DNA from: Pantoea sp. alder81
GTDB taxonomy: Bacteria; Pseudomonadota; Gammaproteobacteria; Enterobacterales; Enterobacteriaceae
Assembly (NCBI RefSeq): GCF_020179835.1
Contig: NZ_JAIUDA010000001.1
Location: 62,001 to 126,000 of the forward strand
Reading direction: 5' to 3'
DNA length: 64,000 nt
The stretch's first letter is position 1. Each line of letters begins with the position of its first letter. A program made the translations under genes and the position numbers. The notes below the pieces were generated by a model, which was not told the origin of the DNA, searched no databases, and saw nothing but the letters and a program-made list of their open reading frames with translations. Below are positions 9,259 to 18,974 of the stretch, piece by piece.

Positions 9259-10011
9259 TTAGAAGAGATCGATATCGGCTACTGAAGGATAAATCCAGTC
9301 CGGTCGGAACGGCATCGCATCAATGTCACTCAGCGTTGAAACCCCGGAGAGCACCAGGATGGTTTCCAGCCCGGCCTGGAAGCCGGCCAGAATATCGGTG
9401 CGCAGGTTATCGCCGACAATCACGGTTTCTTCCGAATGGGCATGCATCTTATTCAACGCCGCGCGCATGATGTAAGGGCTCGGCTTGCCAACATAAAACG
9501 GCTTGCGACCGGAAATGGTTTCAATACCAGCACAGAGCGCGCCACAAGCCGGCACATAGCCGCGCGCATGCGTATCCGGGTTGGTGGCGATAAAGCGTGC
9601 GCCGCTAGCGACAAAGAACGCAGCCTTGTGCATCATTTCCCAGTTGAACGAGCGCGTCTCGCCGACGATGACGAAATCGGGGTTCACATCAGTGATGGTG
9701 AATCCCGCCTTATACAATTCGTGGATCAATGCACCTTCGCCAATCACATAGGCTTTTTTACCTTCCTGACGGCGCAGGAAATCGGCGGTTGCCATGGCGG
9801 AGGTATAGAACACCGAATCCGGCACCTCAACGCCTGCATTGGCAAAGCGGTTCGCCAGATCCTGGGCAGTTTGCGACGGATAGTTAGTCAGCACTACCAG
9901 CGGCATCTCTTTTTCGAGAATGCGCTGCAGAAACTCATTCGCGCCTTTCACGGCTGTGTTGTCGTGCATCAACACGCCGTCGATGTCACAGATTACGCTT
10001 TTGATGGTCAT
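9259..10011 (-). CDS. nagD: HAD-family nucleotide phosphatase NagD
   Basis: A 250-residue HAD-superfamily protein with catalytic D9 and D11 in CDIDGVL and a late acidic motif in VIVGDNLRTDILAG. E. coli NagD hydrolyses UMP and other nucleotides, probably as a housecleaning enzyme, and is not needed for N-acetylglucosamine use. Last gene of nagB-nagA-nagC-nagD, 39 bases after nagC. Confidence 0.95.
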   Translation of the reverse strand: MTIKSVICDIDGVLMHDNTAVKGANEFLQRILEKEMPLVVLTNYPSQTAQDLANRFANAGVEVPDSVFYTSAMATADFLRRQEGKKAYVIGEGALIHELYKAGFTITDVNPDFVIVGETRSFNWEMMHKAAFFVASGARFIATNPDTHARGYVPACGALCAGIETISGRKPFYVGKPSPYIMRAALNKMHAHSEETVIVGDNLRTDILAGFQAGLETILVLSGVSTLSDIDAMPFRPDWIYPSVADIDLF

Positions 10012-10050
10012 ATTGGCTTCCGGTCGGGCCCGCCAGGCGGCAGGCTTCAG

Positions 10051-11271
10051 TTATTCTTCCAGCAGATGCTGCAGCAAAATACCATTCAGCATCGCGCGTT
10101 TTGCCAGGGCAAAGGCGCCAATCGCTGAGCGATGATCCAGTTCAGAGCGCACCACCGGCAGATTTTTACGGAACGCGTTCAGTGCCTGGGTATTAATGCA
10201 ACCTTCAATCGCCGGGAACAGGACTTTGTCTGCGTCGGTGATTTCCCCCGCCAACACCACCTTTTGCGGATTGAACAGGTTAATGGCAATCGCAATCGCT
10301 TTCCCGAGGTAGCGACCTACGTACTCGATTACTTCGCACGCCAGTGCGTCACCCTGATTAGCGGCACGACAGATTTGCGGCATCAGGCAGTTATCCAGCG
10401 TCAGCGTGCTTGGGTAGCCCTGATTGAGCAGATGGCGCACGCGATTTTCAATCGCGCCGTTAGCCGCGATGGTTTCCAGACAGCCAAAGTTGCCGCAATG
10501 GCAGCGTTCGCCCAAAGGGTCGACCTGGATATGACCAATCTCGCCGACGTTGCCGTTACTGCCGAGGAAAATATGGCCATTGGCGATGATCCCCGCGCCG
10601 GTACCGCGATGTAAACGCACCAGAATGGAGTCTGCGCAATCGCGACTTGCACCGAAATAGTGCTCCGCCAGCGCCAGACTGCGGATATCGTGGCCAACAA
10701 AGCTGGTGACGTTGAAGCGTTTTTGCAGGCTGGACACCAGTGGCCAGTGGCTCACGGTGATATGCGGCATATAGCGAATAATGCCATTAATCGGGTCTAC
10801 CAGGCCTGGCAGAATCACCGCAATCGCAATCAGCTCATGAATTTTGCGTTGATGCGCCGCCATAAATGCCGTGATGGCATTGAACAACGCATTCTCCAGC
10901 GTTTCCTGGGTGCGCTCAGGCAGCGGATAGTCTTCCTGCGCCAGCGATTTGCCGCTCAGGTCAAACAGCGTCAGCGTGGCATCATTGCGCCCTAAGCGAA
11001 CGCCGATGGTATGAAAGTGACGGGTTTCGGTAATGATGGAAATGGCGCGGCGACCACCGGTAGAGGCTTGTTGCTCTACCTCTTTGATCAGGCCGCGCTC
11101 AATAAGCTGGCGGGTAATTTTCGTGACGCTGGCGGGCGCAAGCTGGCTGAGATCGGCAATCTGTATACGCGATATCGGCCCTTGTTGATCAATTAGCCGA
11201 TAAACGGCTGCACTATTGAGTTGTTTGACAAGATCGACATTTCCTATTTGAGTCTGGCCGCCAGTGGTCAT
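10051..11271 (-). CDS. nagC: N-acetylglucosamine repressor NagC (ROK family)
   Basis: A 406-residue transcription factor, the same length as in E. coli. An N-terminal winged helix (about 10-80, ISRIQIADLSQLAPASVTKITRQL) is followed by a ROK effector domain with the zinc site HCGNFGCLE. It responds to GlcNAc-6-phosphate and represses nagB and nagE by binding across their shared control region; two matching operators are visible at 13397 and 13490. The gap to nagA is 7 bases. Confidence 0.96.
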   Translation of the reverse strand: MTTGGQTQIGNVDLVKQLNSAAVYRLIDQQGPISRIQIADLSQLAPASVTKITRQLIERGLIKEVEQQASTGGRRAISIITETRHFHTIGVRLGRNDATLTLFDLSGKSLAQEDYPLPERTQETLENALFNAITAFMAAHQRKIHELIAIAVILPGLVDPINGIIRYMPHITVSHWPLVSSLQKRFNVTSFVGHDIRSLALAEHYFGASRDCADSILVRLHRGTGAGIIANGHIFLGSNGNVGEIGHIQVDPLGERCHCGNFGCLETIAANGAIENRVRHLLNQGYPSTLTLDNCLMPQICRAANQGDALACEVIEYVGRYLGKAIAIAINLFNPQKVVLAGEITDADKVLFPAIEGCINTQALNAFRKNLPVVRSELDHRSAIGAFALAKRAMLNGILLQHLLEE

Positions 11272-11278
11272 TCAGTAC

Positions 11279-12427
11279 TTACTCGCTGAGGACGTCGTCT
11301 CCATTGACTAACGTCTTAGTGATTTGATAATCGCGGGTAAAGACAGTGAGGTTAGCGACTTTTCCTGCTGTCACTGAACCCAGCTGTTTTTCCACACCCA
11401 TTGCCTGAGCTGGGTAGAGCGTTGCCATGCGCAATGCTTCATCCAGCGCGATACCGCAATGTTCGACGCTGTTCTGCACTGCTTCAATCATAGTCAGCGC
11501 AGAACCGCTCAGGGTACCGTTTTCGTCAACGCAAAGGCCGTCGCGATAGTATATTGTTTTGCCTGCAAAAATGAATTGATCAATCGACGCGCCGGCCGGT
11601 GCGGTCGCATCCGTTACCAACACCAGCTTGTCACCTTTGATGCGCTTTGCATTGCGCACGTTAGCGTAGTGGACATGTAAACCATCCGCAATGATGCCGC
11701 AGTATACATCAGGTGAATCAAACAGCGCACCGATCAGACCAGGCTCACGTCCGGCGAAGGTCGGCATGGCATTATAGAGATGAGTAGCAAAAGAGACACC
11801 CGCACTAAAACCCGCTTTGGCTTCTTCATAAGTGGCATTTGAATGTCCCGCAGACACAATAATGCCAGCGTTACGCAGTTTGCCTATTACTTCAGCACCG
11901 GCATTTTCTGGCGCCAGCGTGACTTTGGTGATCACATCCGCGTTGGCGCAGAGAAAGTCCACCATCTCTGCATCGGGCAGACGAATCAAATCTGGGTTGT
12001 GAGTGCCTTTTTTGGCTTTGTTCAGCCAGGGGCCTTCAAGATGCAAACCCAGCGCCTGATTCTGATGTTTGGCCTGGTAGGCGCGCATGGTTTCAATGGC
12101 ACGCTTCATCAGTTCATTGGTGCTGGTGATCAACGTTGGCAGATAGCTGGTGCAGCCTGATTTTTCATTGGCACGCTGCATGATTTCCAGCGTTTCGACG
12201 CTCAGTGCGTCGATATCATCGTTAAACTGCACACCGCCGCAGCCGTTGAGCTGCAAATCAATAAATCCGGGAGCGATAAACGCACCAGCCACATCCTGCT
12301 GTGCAATCGTTGCGTCAAGCGCATCTCGTGGGCACACGCGCTCAATCAGGCCATCCGCAATCACCACTGCATGATTGTCCAGAATTTCATGACCAGTAAA
12401 AATCCGGCCGTTCACTAATGCGTACAT
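11279..12427 (-). CDS. nagA: N-acetylglucosamine-6-phosphate deacetylase
   Basis: Removes acetate from GlcNAc-6-phosphate. An amidohydrolase-fold enzyme of 382 residues with the metal-binding [17 protein letters not shown] and [10 protein letters not shown] and the catalytic Asp in [10 protein letters not shown]. Second gene of the operon, 60 bases after nagB; that gap carries a hairpin. Confidence 0.96.
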   Translation of the reverse strand: MYALVNGRIFTGHEILDNHAVVIADGLIERVCPRDALDATIAQQDVAGAFIAPGFIDLQLNGCGGVQFNDDIDALSVETLEIMQRANEKSGCTSYLPTLITSTNELMKRAIETMRAYQAKHQNQALGLHLEGPWLNKAKKGTHNPDLIRLPDAEMVDFLCANADVITKVTLAPENAGAEVIGKLRNAGIIVSAGHSNATYEEAKAGFSAGVSFATHLYNAMPTFAGREPGLIGALFDSPDVYCGIIADGLHVHYANVRNAKRIKGDKLVLVTDATAPAGASIDQFIFAGKTIYYRDGLCVDENGTLSGSALTMIEAVQNSVEHCGIALDEALRMATLYPAQAMGVEKQLGSVTAGKVANLTVFTRDYQITKTLVNGDDVLSE

Positions 12428-12448
12428 CGTTTTTCTCTCCCGGCTAAG

Positions 12449-12470
12449 CCTGCCACTTTAAAGCGGCAGG
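12449..12470 (-). promoter_or_regulatory. nagB-nagA intergenic hairpin
   Basis: Arms CCTGCC/GGCAGG enclose an AAAG/CTTT palindrome. On the transcribed strand no T-run follows, so it more likely stabilises or trims the nagB end of the message than ends transcription. Confidence 0.5.
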
Positions 12471-12487
12471 TTTTTCACAACGTGTTT

Positions 12488-13288
12488 TCACACACCCTTC
12501 ATATTTTCCGCTTCCATTTCGCGGAAATATTTCACGGTTTTCACTTTGAGTTCCATGGTAGCTGGCTCGTCACACACCACCACGGATTTCGCATGCAACT
12601 GCAGGCAGCTGATGGTCCACATATGGTTAACGTTGCCTTCCACGGCAGCCTGCAACGCCTGTGCTTTCAGATGGCCCGTCACCAGAATCATCACTTCTTC
12701 GGCATCCAGCAGCGTACCCACACCCACGGTCAGGGCGTATTTTGGTACCTGATCGACATCGCCATTAAAGAAGCGTGAGTTGGCTAAACGGGTATCGTGC
12801 GTCAGGGTTTTGATACGCGTACGGGATGAAAGGGAGGAGGCTGGTTCATTAAAAGCAATGTGCCCATCGTTACCGACGCCGCCCATAAACAGGTTAATTT
12901 TACCGTAAGCGCGCATCTTCTCTTCGTACTGGCGACATTCTGCGTCAATATCTGGTGCATTGCCATTCAGAAGATTGATATTTTCTGGTTGGATATCAAC
13001 GTGATCGAAAAAGTTACGATACATGAAGCTATGGTAGCTTTCAGGATGCTCTTTTGGCAGGCCGACGTATTCGTCCATATTGAAGGTCACCACGTGCTTA
13101 AAACTAACCTGGCCCGCTTTGTGCATGTCAATCAGGTGCTTGTAAGCTTCCAGCGGCGTACCGCCGGTGGGCAAGCCCAGCACGAAGGGACGTTCTGCGC
13201 TAGGCTTAAACGCGTTAATGCGGTTAACAATGTGGCGTGCAGCCCATTTACCCACCTGGGTCGGTGTGGCCAAAGGGATCAGTCTCAT
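12488..13288 (-). CDS. nagB: Glucosamine-6-phosphate deaminase
   Basis: Converts GlcN-6-phosphate to fructose-6-phosphate and ammonia. The 266-residue protein has the family residues in FNMDEYVGL (Asp72 region) and [13 protein letters not shown] (catalytic Asp-His-Glu). First gene of nagBACD, divergent from nagE with a control region of 337 bases. Feeds GlcNAc carbon into glycolysis together with NagE and NagA. Confidence 0.97.
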   Translation of the reverse strand: MRLIPLATPTQVGKWAARHIVNRINAFKPSAERPFVLGLPTGGTPLEAYKHLIDMHKAGQVSFKHVVTFNMDEYVGLPKEHPESYHSFMYRNFFDHVDIQPENINLLNGNAPDIDAECRQYEEKMRAYGKINLFMGGVGNDGHIAFNEPASSLSSRTRIKTLTHDTRLANSRFFNGDVDQVPKYALTVGVGTLLDAEEVMILVTGHLKAQALQAAVEGNVNHMWTISCLQLHAKSVVVCDEPATMELKVKTVKYFREMEAENMKGV

Positions 13289-13396
13289 GTCTTCACCTCA
13301 ATTAAGATTAGGAAAATGTTGTCGCCGATGCTGGTTTAGGTTGCTGCCATTAAGCGTAATCCGTTTAAGCGTAACCAGCAGGGAAAAGTGCGACTT

Positions 13397-13418
13397 GATA
13401 TTTTTCATCATAAAATAA
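13397..13418. promoter_or_regulatory. NagC operator, nagB side
   Basis: GATATTTTTCATCATAAAAT plus AA closely matches the E. coli nagB operator as I recall it. It overlaps the presumed nagB -10 region. Confidence 0.75.
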
Positions 13419-13462
13419 GTTTGTGGTGGTGGCTAGCATTTCGCAGGAATAAACGTCCATTA

Positions 13463-13480
13463 TGGTGATTAAAGTCACAG
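13463..13480. promoter_or_regulatory. CRP site of the nag control region
   Basis: TGGTGA-TTAAAG-TCACAG, a near-consensus GTGA-N6-TCAC palindrome midway between the two NagC operators, as in E. coli. Confidence 0.75.
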
Positions 13481-13489
13481 TTACTGTGG

Positions 13490-13515
13490 TTTTAATTTGC
13501 GAGGCGAATTAATTT
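13490..13515. promoter_or_regulatory. NagC operator, nagE side
   Basis: An AT-rich palindrome around TTAATTTGCGAGGCGAATTA, which matches the E. coli nagE operator in pattern. It lies just upstream of the presumed nagE -10. Confidence 0.75.
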
Positions 13516-13625
13516 ATCTTTACACTGCGCCTCGTGGTGAAAGATGTCATCAAGGTACCGAGCGTAGGGATAATAAAATCAACCCGCGCTACGGCAAAAC
13601 GCCAGTCTCATAGGGGGAGAAAAAG

Positions 13626-15659
13626 GTGAGTATTTTAGGATATCTGCAAAAGGTCGGCCGCGCGCTTATGGTGCCGGTAGCGACACTGCCGGCAGCGGCA
13701 ATCTTGATGGGGGTAGGGTATTGGATTGATCCAGATAGCTGGGGTGCAGGTAATGCGCTGGCAGCACTGTTGATCAAGTCGGGTTCTGCCATTATCGAAA
13801 ATATGTCCGTGCTGTTTGCCATTGGTGTGGCTTACGGTATGTCGAAAGATAAAGATGGTGCGGCCGCGTTAACCGGCTTCGTCGGCTTCCTGGTGGTGAC
13901 GACACTCTGTTCGCCAGCCGCCGTATCGATGATTCAGAAGATCCCGGTCGATCAGGTGCCTGCTGCCTTCGGCAAGATCAATAACCAGTTCGTGGGTATC
14001 CTGGTCGGTATTCTCTCCGCTGAAGTGTACAACCGCTTTAGTCATGTTGAGCTGCCCAAAGCGCTGTCGTTCTTCAGTGGCCGACGTTTGGTGCCGATCC
14101 TCGTCTCCTTCCTGATGATCGTCGTGGCGTTCATCCTGATGTACATCTGGCCAATCATCTTCGGCGGCCTGGTGAACTTCGGTGAGCACATTCAGAAAAT
14201 GGGCTCGGTGGGTGCAGGCGTGTATGCCTTCTTTAACCGCTTACTGATTCCGGTCGGTCTGCATCACGCACTGAACTCCGTGTTCTGGTTTGACGTGGCA
14301 GGCATTAACGATATTCCTAAGTTCCTCGGCGGTGCACAATCTATCGCTAATGGCACGGGTATCCCGGGCATCACCGGTCGCTATCAGGCGGGCTTCTTCC
14401 CGATCATGATGTTTGGCTTGCCGGGTGCAGCATTGGCTATCTTCCACTGCGCACGCCCAGAAAACCGCGCTAAAGTCGGTGGTATCATGCTGGCTGCTGC
14501 GTTCGCGGCCTTCTTCACTGGTATCACTGAACCGCTGGAATTCTCCTTCATGTTCGTAGCGCCAGTGCTGTATGTGATCCATGCGGTATTGACGGGTATC
14601 TCCGTATTTATCGCGGCGAGCATGCACTGGATTGCCGGCTTCGGCTTCAGTGCCGGGCTGGTGGATATGGTGCTGTCAACGCGTAACCCGCTGGCAGTGA
14701 ATTGGTGGATGCTGATCCCACAGGGCCTGGTGTTCTTCGCCATCTACTATGTGGTGTTCCGTTTCACTATTCAGAAATTCAATCTGATGACGCCGGGTCG
14801 TGAATTGTCTGCGGGCGATGAAACTGACGGCTACGACGTCAACGTCGACCATAGCGGTAACGGTGAAAGCCAGACAGAATCACTGGCACGTCGTTACATT
14901 GCAGCCATCGGCGGTTCAGACAACCTGACCAACATCGATGCCTGTATCACCCGTCTGCGTCTGAACGTTAAAGACTCTGCTCAGGTGAATGAAGGCGTGG
15001 CGAAACGTTTAGGCGCATCCGGTGTGATTCGACTGAACAAGCAAAGCGTACAGGTAATTGTCGGTACGCAGGCTGAAAGTATCGCCACCGCTATGAAAAC
15101 GGTATTGAGCAAAGGCCCGGTTGCGGCGGCTTCCGCTCCTGCAGCCGCTGCTGCACCCGTCGCGGCAAAACCACAAGCCGTGCTGAACACCGAAAAAGCA
15201 GTCATCGCTACGCTGGTGGCACCGGTGACCGGTGAGATCGTCTCACTGGATGCCGTGCCGGATGAAGCCTTCGCCAGCAAAGCCGTGGGTGATGGCCTGG
15301 CAATCAAGCCAACCGACAAAACGGTGGTGGCACCAATTGCCGGTACCGTGGTGAAAATCTTCAACACCAACCATGCGTTCTGTCTGGAAGCGGCCAACGG
15401 CGTCGAGATCGTGGTGCACATGGGTCTGGACACCGTCGCGCTGGAAGGTAAAGGTTTCACACGTCTGGTGGAAGAGGGTGCAACCGTCACCGCCGGTCAG
15501 CCGATTCTGGAGATGGATCTGGACTTCCTCAACGCCAACGCGCGCTCAATGATTAGCCCGGTGGTCGTCAGCAACAGCGATGATTTCGCCGGACTGAATC
15601 TGCTGGCAAGCGGTTCGGTGGTTGCAGGTGTGACACCGCTGTATGAAGTGAAAAACTAA
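13626..15659 (+). CDS. nagE: PTS N-acetylglucosamine transporter NagE (EIICBA, GTG start)
   Basis: Takes up and phosphorylates GlcNAc at the inner membrane. Three domains in order: membrane EIIC (about 1-370, with FPIMMFGLPGAALA), EIIB with phosphocysteine C440 in NIDACITRLRLNV, an alanine-proline linker (about 497-520), and EIIA with phosphohistidine H598 in VEIVVHMGLDTVALEGKGF. Length is 677 residues. GTG start, preceded by AGGGGGAG. Monocistronic; the terminator follows at 15681. Confidence 0.96.
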   Translation: MSILGYLQKVGRALMVPVATLPAAAILMGVGYWIDPDSWGAGNALAALLIKSGSAIIENMSVLFAIGVAYGMSKDKDGAAALTGFVGFLVVTTLCSPAAVSMIQKIPVDQVPAAFGKINNQFVGILVGILSAEVYNRFSHVELPKALSFFSGRRLVPILVSFLMIVVAFILMYIWPIIFGGLVNFGEHIQKMGSVGAGVYAFFNRLLIPVGLHHALNSVFWFDVAGINDIPKFLGGAQSIANGTGIPGITGRYQAGFFPIMMFGLPGAALAIFHCARPENRAKVGGIMLAAAFAAFFTGITEPLEFSFMFVAPVLYVIHAVLTGISVFIAASMHWIAGFGFSAGLVDMVLSTRNPLAVNWWMLIPQGLVFFAIYYVVFRFTIQKFNLMTPGRELSAGDETDGYDVNVDHSGNGESQTESLARRYIAAIGGSDNLTNIDACITRLRLNVKDSAQVNEGVAKRLGASGVIRLNKQSVQVIVGTQAESIATAMKTVLSKGPVAAASAPAAAAAPVAAKPQAVLNTEKAVIATLVAPVTGEIVSLDAVPDEAFASKAVGDGLAIKPTDKTVVAPIAGTVVKIFNTNHAFCLEAANGVEIVVHMGLDTVALEGKGFTRLVEEGATVTAGQPILEMDLDFLNANARSMISPVVVSNSDDFAGLNLLASGSVVAGVTPLYEVKN

Positions 15660-15680
15660 GTCCTTGTGATTTAGTCAGAA

Positions 15681-15711
15681 GGCAGGAAGCAATTCCTGCC
15701 TTTTTTGTTTT
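15681..15711 (+). terminator. Terminator of nagE
   Basis: Perfect stem GGCAGGAA/TTCCTGCC with a GCAA loop, then TTTTTTGTTTT. Confidence 0.92.
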
Positions 15712-15810
15712 AAAACGACCAACAAACGGTTGTTTCCCTCCTGCGCTTTGTGGATCATACTCCGTTACTTCGTGGTACAAATCACCCGCTATTGTTTTGA
15801 GGATTTTGAG

Positions 15811-17478
15811 ATGAGTGAGGCTGAAGCCCGCCCAACGAACTTTATTCGTCAGATCATCGACGAAGATTTGGCGAGCGGTAAGCACAGCAGTGTGCATACC
15901 CGTTTCCCGCCTGAGCCCAATGGTTACCTGCATATTGGCCATGCGAAATCTATCTGCCTGAACTTTGGTATCGCCCAAGATTATCAAGGACAGTGCAACC
16001 TGCGTTTTGACGACACTAACCCGGTGAAAGAAGACCTGGAGTTCGTTGAATCCATCAAGCGTGACGTGCAATGGCTGGGCTTTGAGTGGAGCGGCAACAT
16101 TCGTTACTCCTCAGACTACTTCGACCAACTGTTTAATTACGCCGTTGAGCTGATCAATAAAGGTCTGGCTTACGTTGATGAGTTGTCGGCGGAAGAGATC
16201 CGTGAATATCGCGGCACTCTGACTGCGCCTGGCAAAAACAGCCCGTACCGCGATCGCAGCGTGGATGAGAACTTAGCGCTGTTCCAGAAAATGCGTGATG
16301 GCGGTTTCGAAGAAGGTAAAGCCTGTCTGCGTGCCAAAATCGACATGGCATCCAGCTTCATCGTGATGCGTGATCCGGTGCTGTACCGCATTAAGTTTGC
16401 CGATCACCATCAGACCGGTAACAAGTGGTGCATCTACCCGATGTACGACTTTACGCATTGCATTTCGGATGCCATCGAAGGAATTACGCACTCACTGTGT
16501 ACGCTGGAGTTCCAGGACAACCGTCGTCTGTACGATTGGGTGCTGGATAACATCACCATTCCTCAGCATCCGCGTCAGTACGAATTCTCGCGTCTGAATC
16601 TGGAATACGCGGTGATGTCGAAGCGTAAGCTGACGCAGCTGGTCACCGAGAAAGTGGTGGAAGGCTGGGACGATCCCCGTATGCTGACCGTTTCTGGTCT
16701 GCGTCGTCGTGGTTACAGCGCGGCTTCCATTCGTGAGTTTTGCCGCCGTATCGGCGTGACCAAGCAGGACAACATCGTTGAGATGGCGTCGCTGGAATCC
16801 TGTATTCGTGACGATCTCAATGAAAACGCCCCGCGTGCGATGGCCGTGCTTGATCCGCTGAAAGTGGTGATCGAAAACCTGCCAGCTGGTCATGAAGAAA
16901 CGCTGACCATGCCTAATCATCCGAATAAACCGGAAATGGGCACGCGTGAAGTACCTTTCAGCCGCGAAGTGTGGATTGATCGTGCTGACTTCCGTGAAGA
17001 AGCTAACAAGCAGTACAAGCGCCTGGTGTTGGGTAAAGAAGTGCGTCTGCGTAATGCTTACGTGATTCGCGCGGAGCGCATAGCGAAAGATGAAGAGGGT
17101 AATATCACCTGCATCTACGCCACCTGTGATGTGGACACGCTGAGTAAAGATCCGGCAGACGGCCGCAAAGTGAAAGGGGTTATCCATTGGGTTTCTGCCA
17201 TTCACGCGCTGCCTGCGGAGTTCCGTCTTTACGATCGCCTGTTCAGCGTGCCAAATCCGGCCGCGGCTGAGGATTTCCTGACCACCATCAACCCAAATTC
17301 GCTGGAAATCAAACAGGGCTTCGTCGAGTCTGGTCTGCGAGATGCAGCGGTAACGGCTGCGTATCAATTTGAACGCGAAGGCTACTTCTGTGCCGATAGC
17401 GTTTATTCGCAGCCCGGTAAGCCGGTGTTTAACCGTACGGTGGGGCTACGCGATACCTTCGCGAAAATTGGCGAGTAA
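15811..17478 (+). CDS. glnS: Glutaminyl-tRNA synthetase
   Basis: A class I aminoacyl-tRNA synthetase of 555 residues with HIGH at 41-44 ([15 protein letters not shown]), the KMSKS equivalent VMSKRKL near 270, and two C-terminal beta-barrel domains that read the anticodon. The frame is open 27 codons further upstream, but the ATG at 15811 follows a TGAGG site and gives the family start [17 protein letters not shown]. Monocistronic. It charges the five tRNA-Gln encoded at 6.3-6.9 kb. Confidence 0.97.
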   Translation: MSEAEARPTNFIRQIIDEDLASGKHSSVHTRFPPEPNGYLHIGHAKSICLNFGIAQDYQGQCNLRFDDTNPVKEDLEFVESIKRDVQWLGFEWSGNIRYSSDYFDQLFNYAVELINKGLAYVDELSAEEIREYRGTLTAPGKNSPYRDRSVDENLALFQKMRDGGFEEGKACLRAKIDMASSFIVMRDPVLYRIKFADHHQTGNKWCIYPMYDFTHCISDAIEGITHSLCTLEFQDNRRLYDWVLDNITIPQHPRQYEFSRLNLEYAVMSKRKLTQLVTEKVVEGWDDPRMLTVSGLRRRGYSAASIREFCRRIGVTKQDNIVEMASLESCIRDDLNENAPRAMAVLDPLKVVIENLPAGHEETLTMPNHPNKPEMGTREVPFSREVWIDRADFREEANKQYKRLVLGKEVRLRNAYVIRAERIAKDEEGNITCIYATCDVDTLSKDPADGRKVKGVIHWVSAIHALPAEFRLYDRLFSVPNPAAAEDFLTTINPNSLEIKQGFVESGLRDAAVTAAYQFEREGYFCADSVYSQPGKPVFNRTVGLRDTFAKIGE

Positions 17479-17510
17479 TGTCATTCGTCGATAGCACAAT
17501 ATGATCATGA

Positions 17511-17536
17511 AAGGGCGAGCAATCGCCCTTTTTTAT
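17511..17536 (+). terminator. Terminator of glnS
   Basis: Perfect stem AAGGGCGA/TCGCCCTT with a GCAA loop and a TTTTTT tail. Confidence 0.92.
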
Positions 17537-17713
17537 TGCCTGTAATCCGCCCTGGGCAATCAATTATGCTGAAGGCGGTAAAGTGTGCTTATTGTCTCAT
17601 TTTGCGACAATTCTGACTTTAGCAAAATTAACCCATTTGCGAGTGTGAAAAATTGTATTTCAGGTAGGCTATGCGCTCTCAACAGAGCTCTGCGGGTTAT
17701 CAAAGGAAAAAAA

Positions 17714-18109
17714 ATGACAAGTCTCGCCCTGGAAGCTAAGCATAGCGTGGTGGTATTACATCAGCTTATTGAACGTGTTTTTAACCAGGCAGAAGGCAGT
17801 GATGACAGCATGGAACTGCTTTTGTCATACTTTCACCCGGATTTCAAAATGGTCACCCCGCTGGGTAAGCAGCTGGATCTGAATGAGACAGAAGTGCTGT
17901 TTCGCAAACTGCACGGTCAGCGGGAAGGAATGCGCATTGCCACCAGTGAGCATGTCATCATTTCGCAACAGAGTGATGAAGTGACGATTCAATATCGTGA
18001 GTTACAAATGTTGAACGGCACCAATCAAACGCGCATTTCTCTGGCTGTACTGGATTGCAGCACTACCATTCCCCGCTGGCGTTATCTGCACGAAACCTTT
18101 ATCGCTTGA
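17714..18109 (+). CDS. Uncharacterised 131-residue protein, possibly NTF2/SnoaL-like
   Basis: I do not recognise a named gene. The start is the ATG at 17714 after an AAAGGAAA site; the frame is open further upstream without a ribosome binding site. The layout (two helices, LLSYFHPDFKMVTPLG, a helix, then alternating strands with VTIQYRELQM and ending WRYLHETFI) resembles small NTF2/SnoaL or DUF4440 folds, but this is a visual impression. No signal peptide or membrane segment, so cytosolic. It is a single gene between the glnS terminator and a bidirectional terminator shared with fur, where E. coli carries chiP-chiQ. Confidence 0.75.
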   Translation: MTSLALEAKHSVVVLHQLIERVFNQAEGSDDSMELLLSYFHPDFKMVTPLGKQLDLNETEVLFRKLHGQREGMRIATSEHVIISQQSDEVTIQYRELQMLNGTNQTRISLAVLDCSTTIPRWRYLHETFIA

Positions 18110-18120
18110 TAACAGGCATA

Positions 18121-18150
18121 AAAAAACCGGTGACAAGCACCGGTTTTTTT
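18121..18150. terminator. Bidirectional terminator between the small gene and fur
   Basis: Stem AAAAAACCGGTG/CACCGGTTTTTT with a 5-base loop; T-run on one strand, A-run on the other, so it works for both convergent genes. Confidence 0.92.
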
Positions 18151-18170
18151 ATATTGCATAGCACACTCAA

Positions 18171-18620
18171 TTACTTATCGTGGAGCGTATCGTCTTCGCG
18201 GCAGTCTCCCAGTGCACAGTGACCGTACAGGTACAGGCTGTGGTTGCTGAGTTTGATACCATGGCGAGTCGCAATCTCACGCTGACGCGTTTCGATTGAT
18301 TCATCGCTGAATTCGATCACTTTGCCACAATCCAGGCAGATCAAGTGGTCATGATGATGTTGCTGAGTCAGTTCGAATACGGATTTTCCGCCTTCGAAGT
18401 TATGACGGGTGACGATACCCGCGTCATCAAATTGGTTAAGAACGCGATATACCGTTGCCAGGCCAATCTCTTCGCCCATATCGATCAGGCGCTTATACAA
18501 ATCTTCCGCACTGACGTGATGGGACTCGGGGCCAGGTCCCTGAAGCACTTCCAAAATTTTCAATCTTGGCAGAGTGACTTTCAGGCCAGCCTTCTTCAAT
18601 GCGGAGTTGTTGTCAGTCAT
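18171..18620 (-). CDS. fur: Ferric uptake regulator Fur
   Basis: An Fe2+-dependent repressor of iron genes. The 149-residue protein has an N-terminal winged helix (TVYRVLNQFDDAGIV), the metal-binding HHHDHLICLDCGK (H88-H92, C95, C98) and a second cysteine pair C135 and C140 for the structural zinc. The ATG overlaps a nine-codon reading frame by 4 bases, the arrangement of E. coli uof-fur. Promoter and possible autoregulatory box at 18689-18711. Confidence 0.97.
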   Translation of the reverse strand: MTDNNSALKKAGLKVTLPRLKILEVLQGPGPESHHVSAEDLYKRLIDMGEEIGLATVYRVLNQFDDAGIVTRHNFEGGKSVFELTQQHHHDHLICLDCGKVIEFSDESIETRQREIATRHGIKLSNHSLYLYGHCALGDCREDDTLHDK

Positions 18621-18646
18621 TCGGATATTGTCCTGTTACTTTGCAT
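18617..18646 (-). CDS. uof: Mini upstream ORF of fur (uof-like, 9 codons)
   Basis: The frame MQSNRTISE ends with TGA overlapping the fur ATG (ATGA). In E. coli the 28-codon uof ends on fur in the same way, is translationally coupled to fur and is blocked by the sRNA RyhB. Here no longer in-frame ATG, GTG or TTG start exists before a stop, so uof is either reduced to nine codons or uses a rare start. Its ribosome binding site is weak. Confidence 0.4.
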   Translation of the reverse strand: MQSNRTISE

Positions 18647-18688
18647 GTCACTTACGGCGCAGGGGCCTTGAATGTTTAGGTCACGCGT

Positions 18689-18711
18689 ATTCTCATTTGC
18701 GTCTCATTATA
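18689..18711 (-). promoter_or_regulatory. fur promoter with degenerate Fur box
   Basis: On the minus strand a perfect -10 TATAAT (18706-18711) is followed by GAGACGCAAATGAGAAT. E. coli fur has a Fur box at the same place with a similar TATAATGA-N-ACGCA start, so iron autoregulation is plausible, but the palindrome is poor here. Confidence 0.4.
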
Positions 18712-18933
18712 GAACTCAAGCAGTGAAATGAAAACCAGGGTGTCGCGCAAATCAACAAAATTCGTAAGGATAAATATCGCTACGTTAGCGCGGAACAGTG
18801 TGGTTTGGATTTCCATTTCACTCAGCCTCAGTCAACAATCAGAGGAATAAGCGGATGACCATTGCGGGTATTCTACAGATTTGCGGGGAAAAGTTAAAAA
18901 ACCCTGACTATTATTTTTATAGGAAATTCCTTT

Positions 18934-18965
18934 GCCCCAATGTGAGCCAGCGCTCACATTGGGGC
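18934..18965 (-). terminator. 14-bp perfect hairpin after fldA
   Basis: Arms GCCCCAATGTGAGC/GCTCACATTGGGGC with a 4-base loop, 10 bases from the fldA stop. No T-run follows on the minus strand, so it is a weak terminator or a 3'-end protecting hairpin. Confidence 0.55.
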
Positions 18966-18974
18966 GGCGAGGCA

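Larger units (their letters stand above)
13289..13625. promoter_or_regulatory. nagB/nagE divergent control region
   Basis: 337 bases between the two nag transcripts. The layout nagB operator, CRP site, nagE operator matches the E. coli region, where NagC dimers on the two operators form a repression loop. A nagE -10-like TACACT is at 13521-13526, about 50 bases from the CRP centre, and a strong AGGGGGAG ribosome binding site at 13612-13619 serves the GTG start of nagE. Confidence 0.8.
18647..18974. other. fldA-fur intergenic region
   Basis: 328 bases without a convincing gene. It carries the fur promoter, about 200 bases of AT-rich sequence where I see nothing specific, and the hairpin at 18934 next to the fldA stop. 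Confidence 0.5.
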
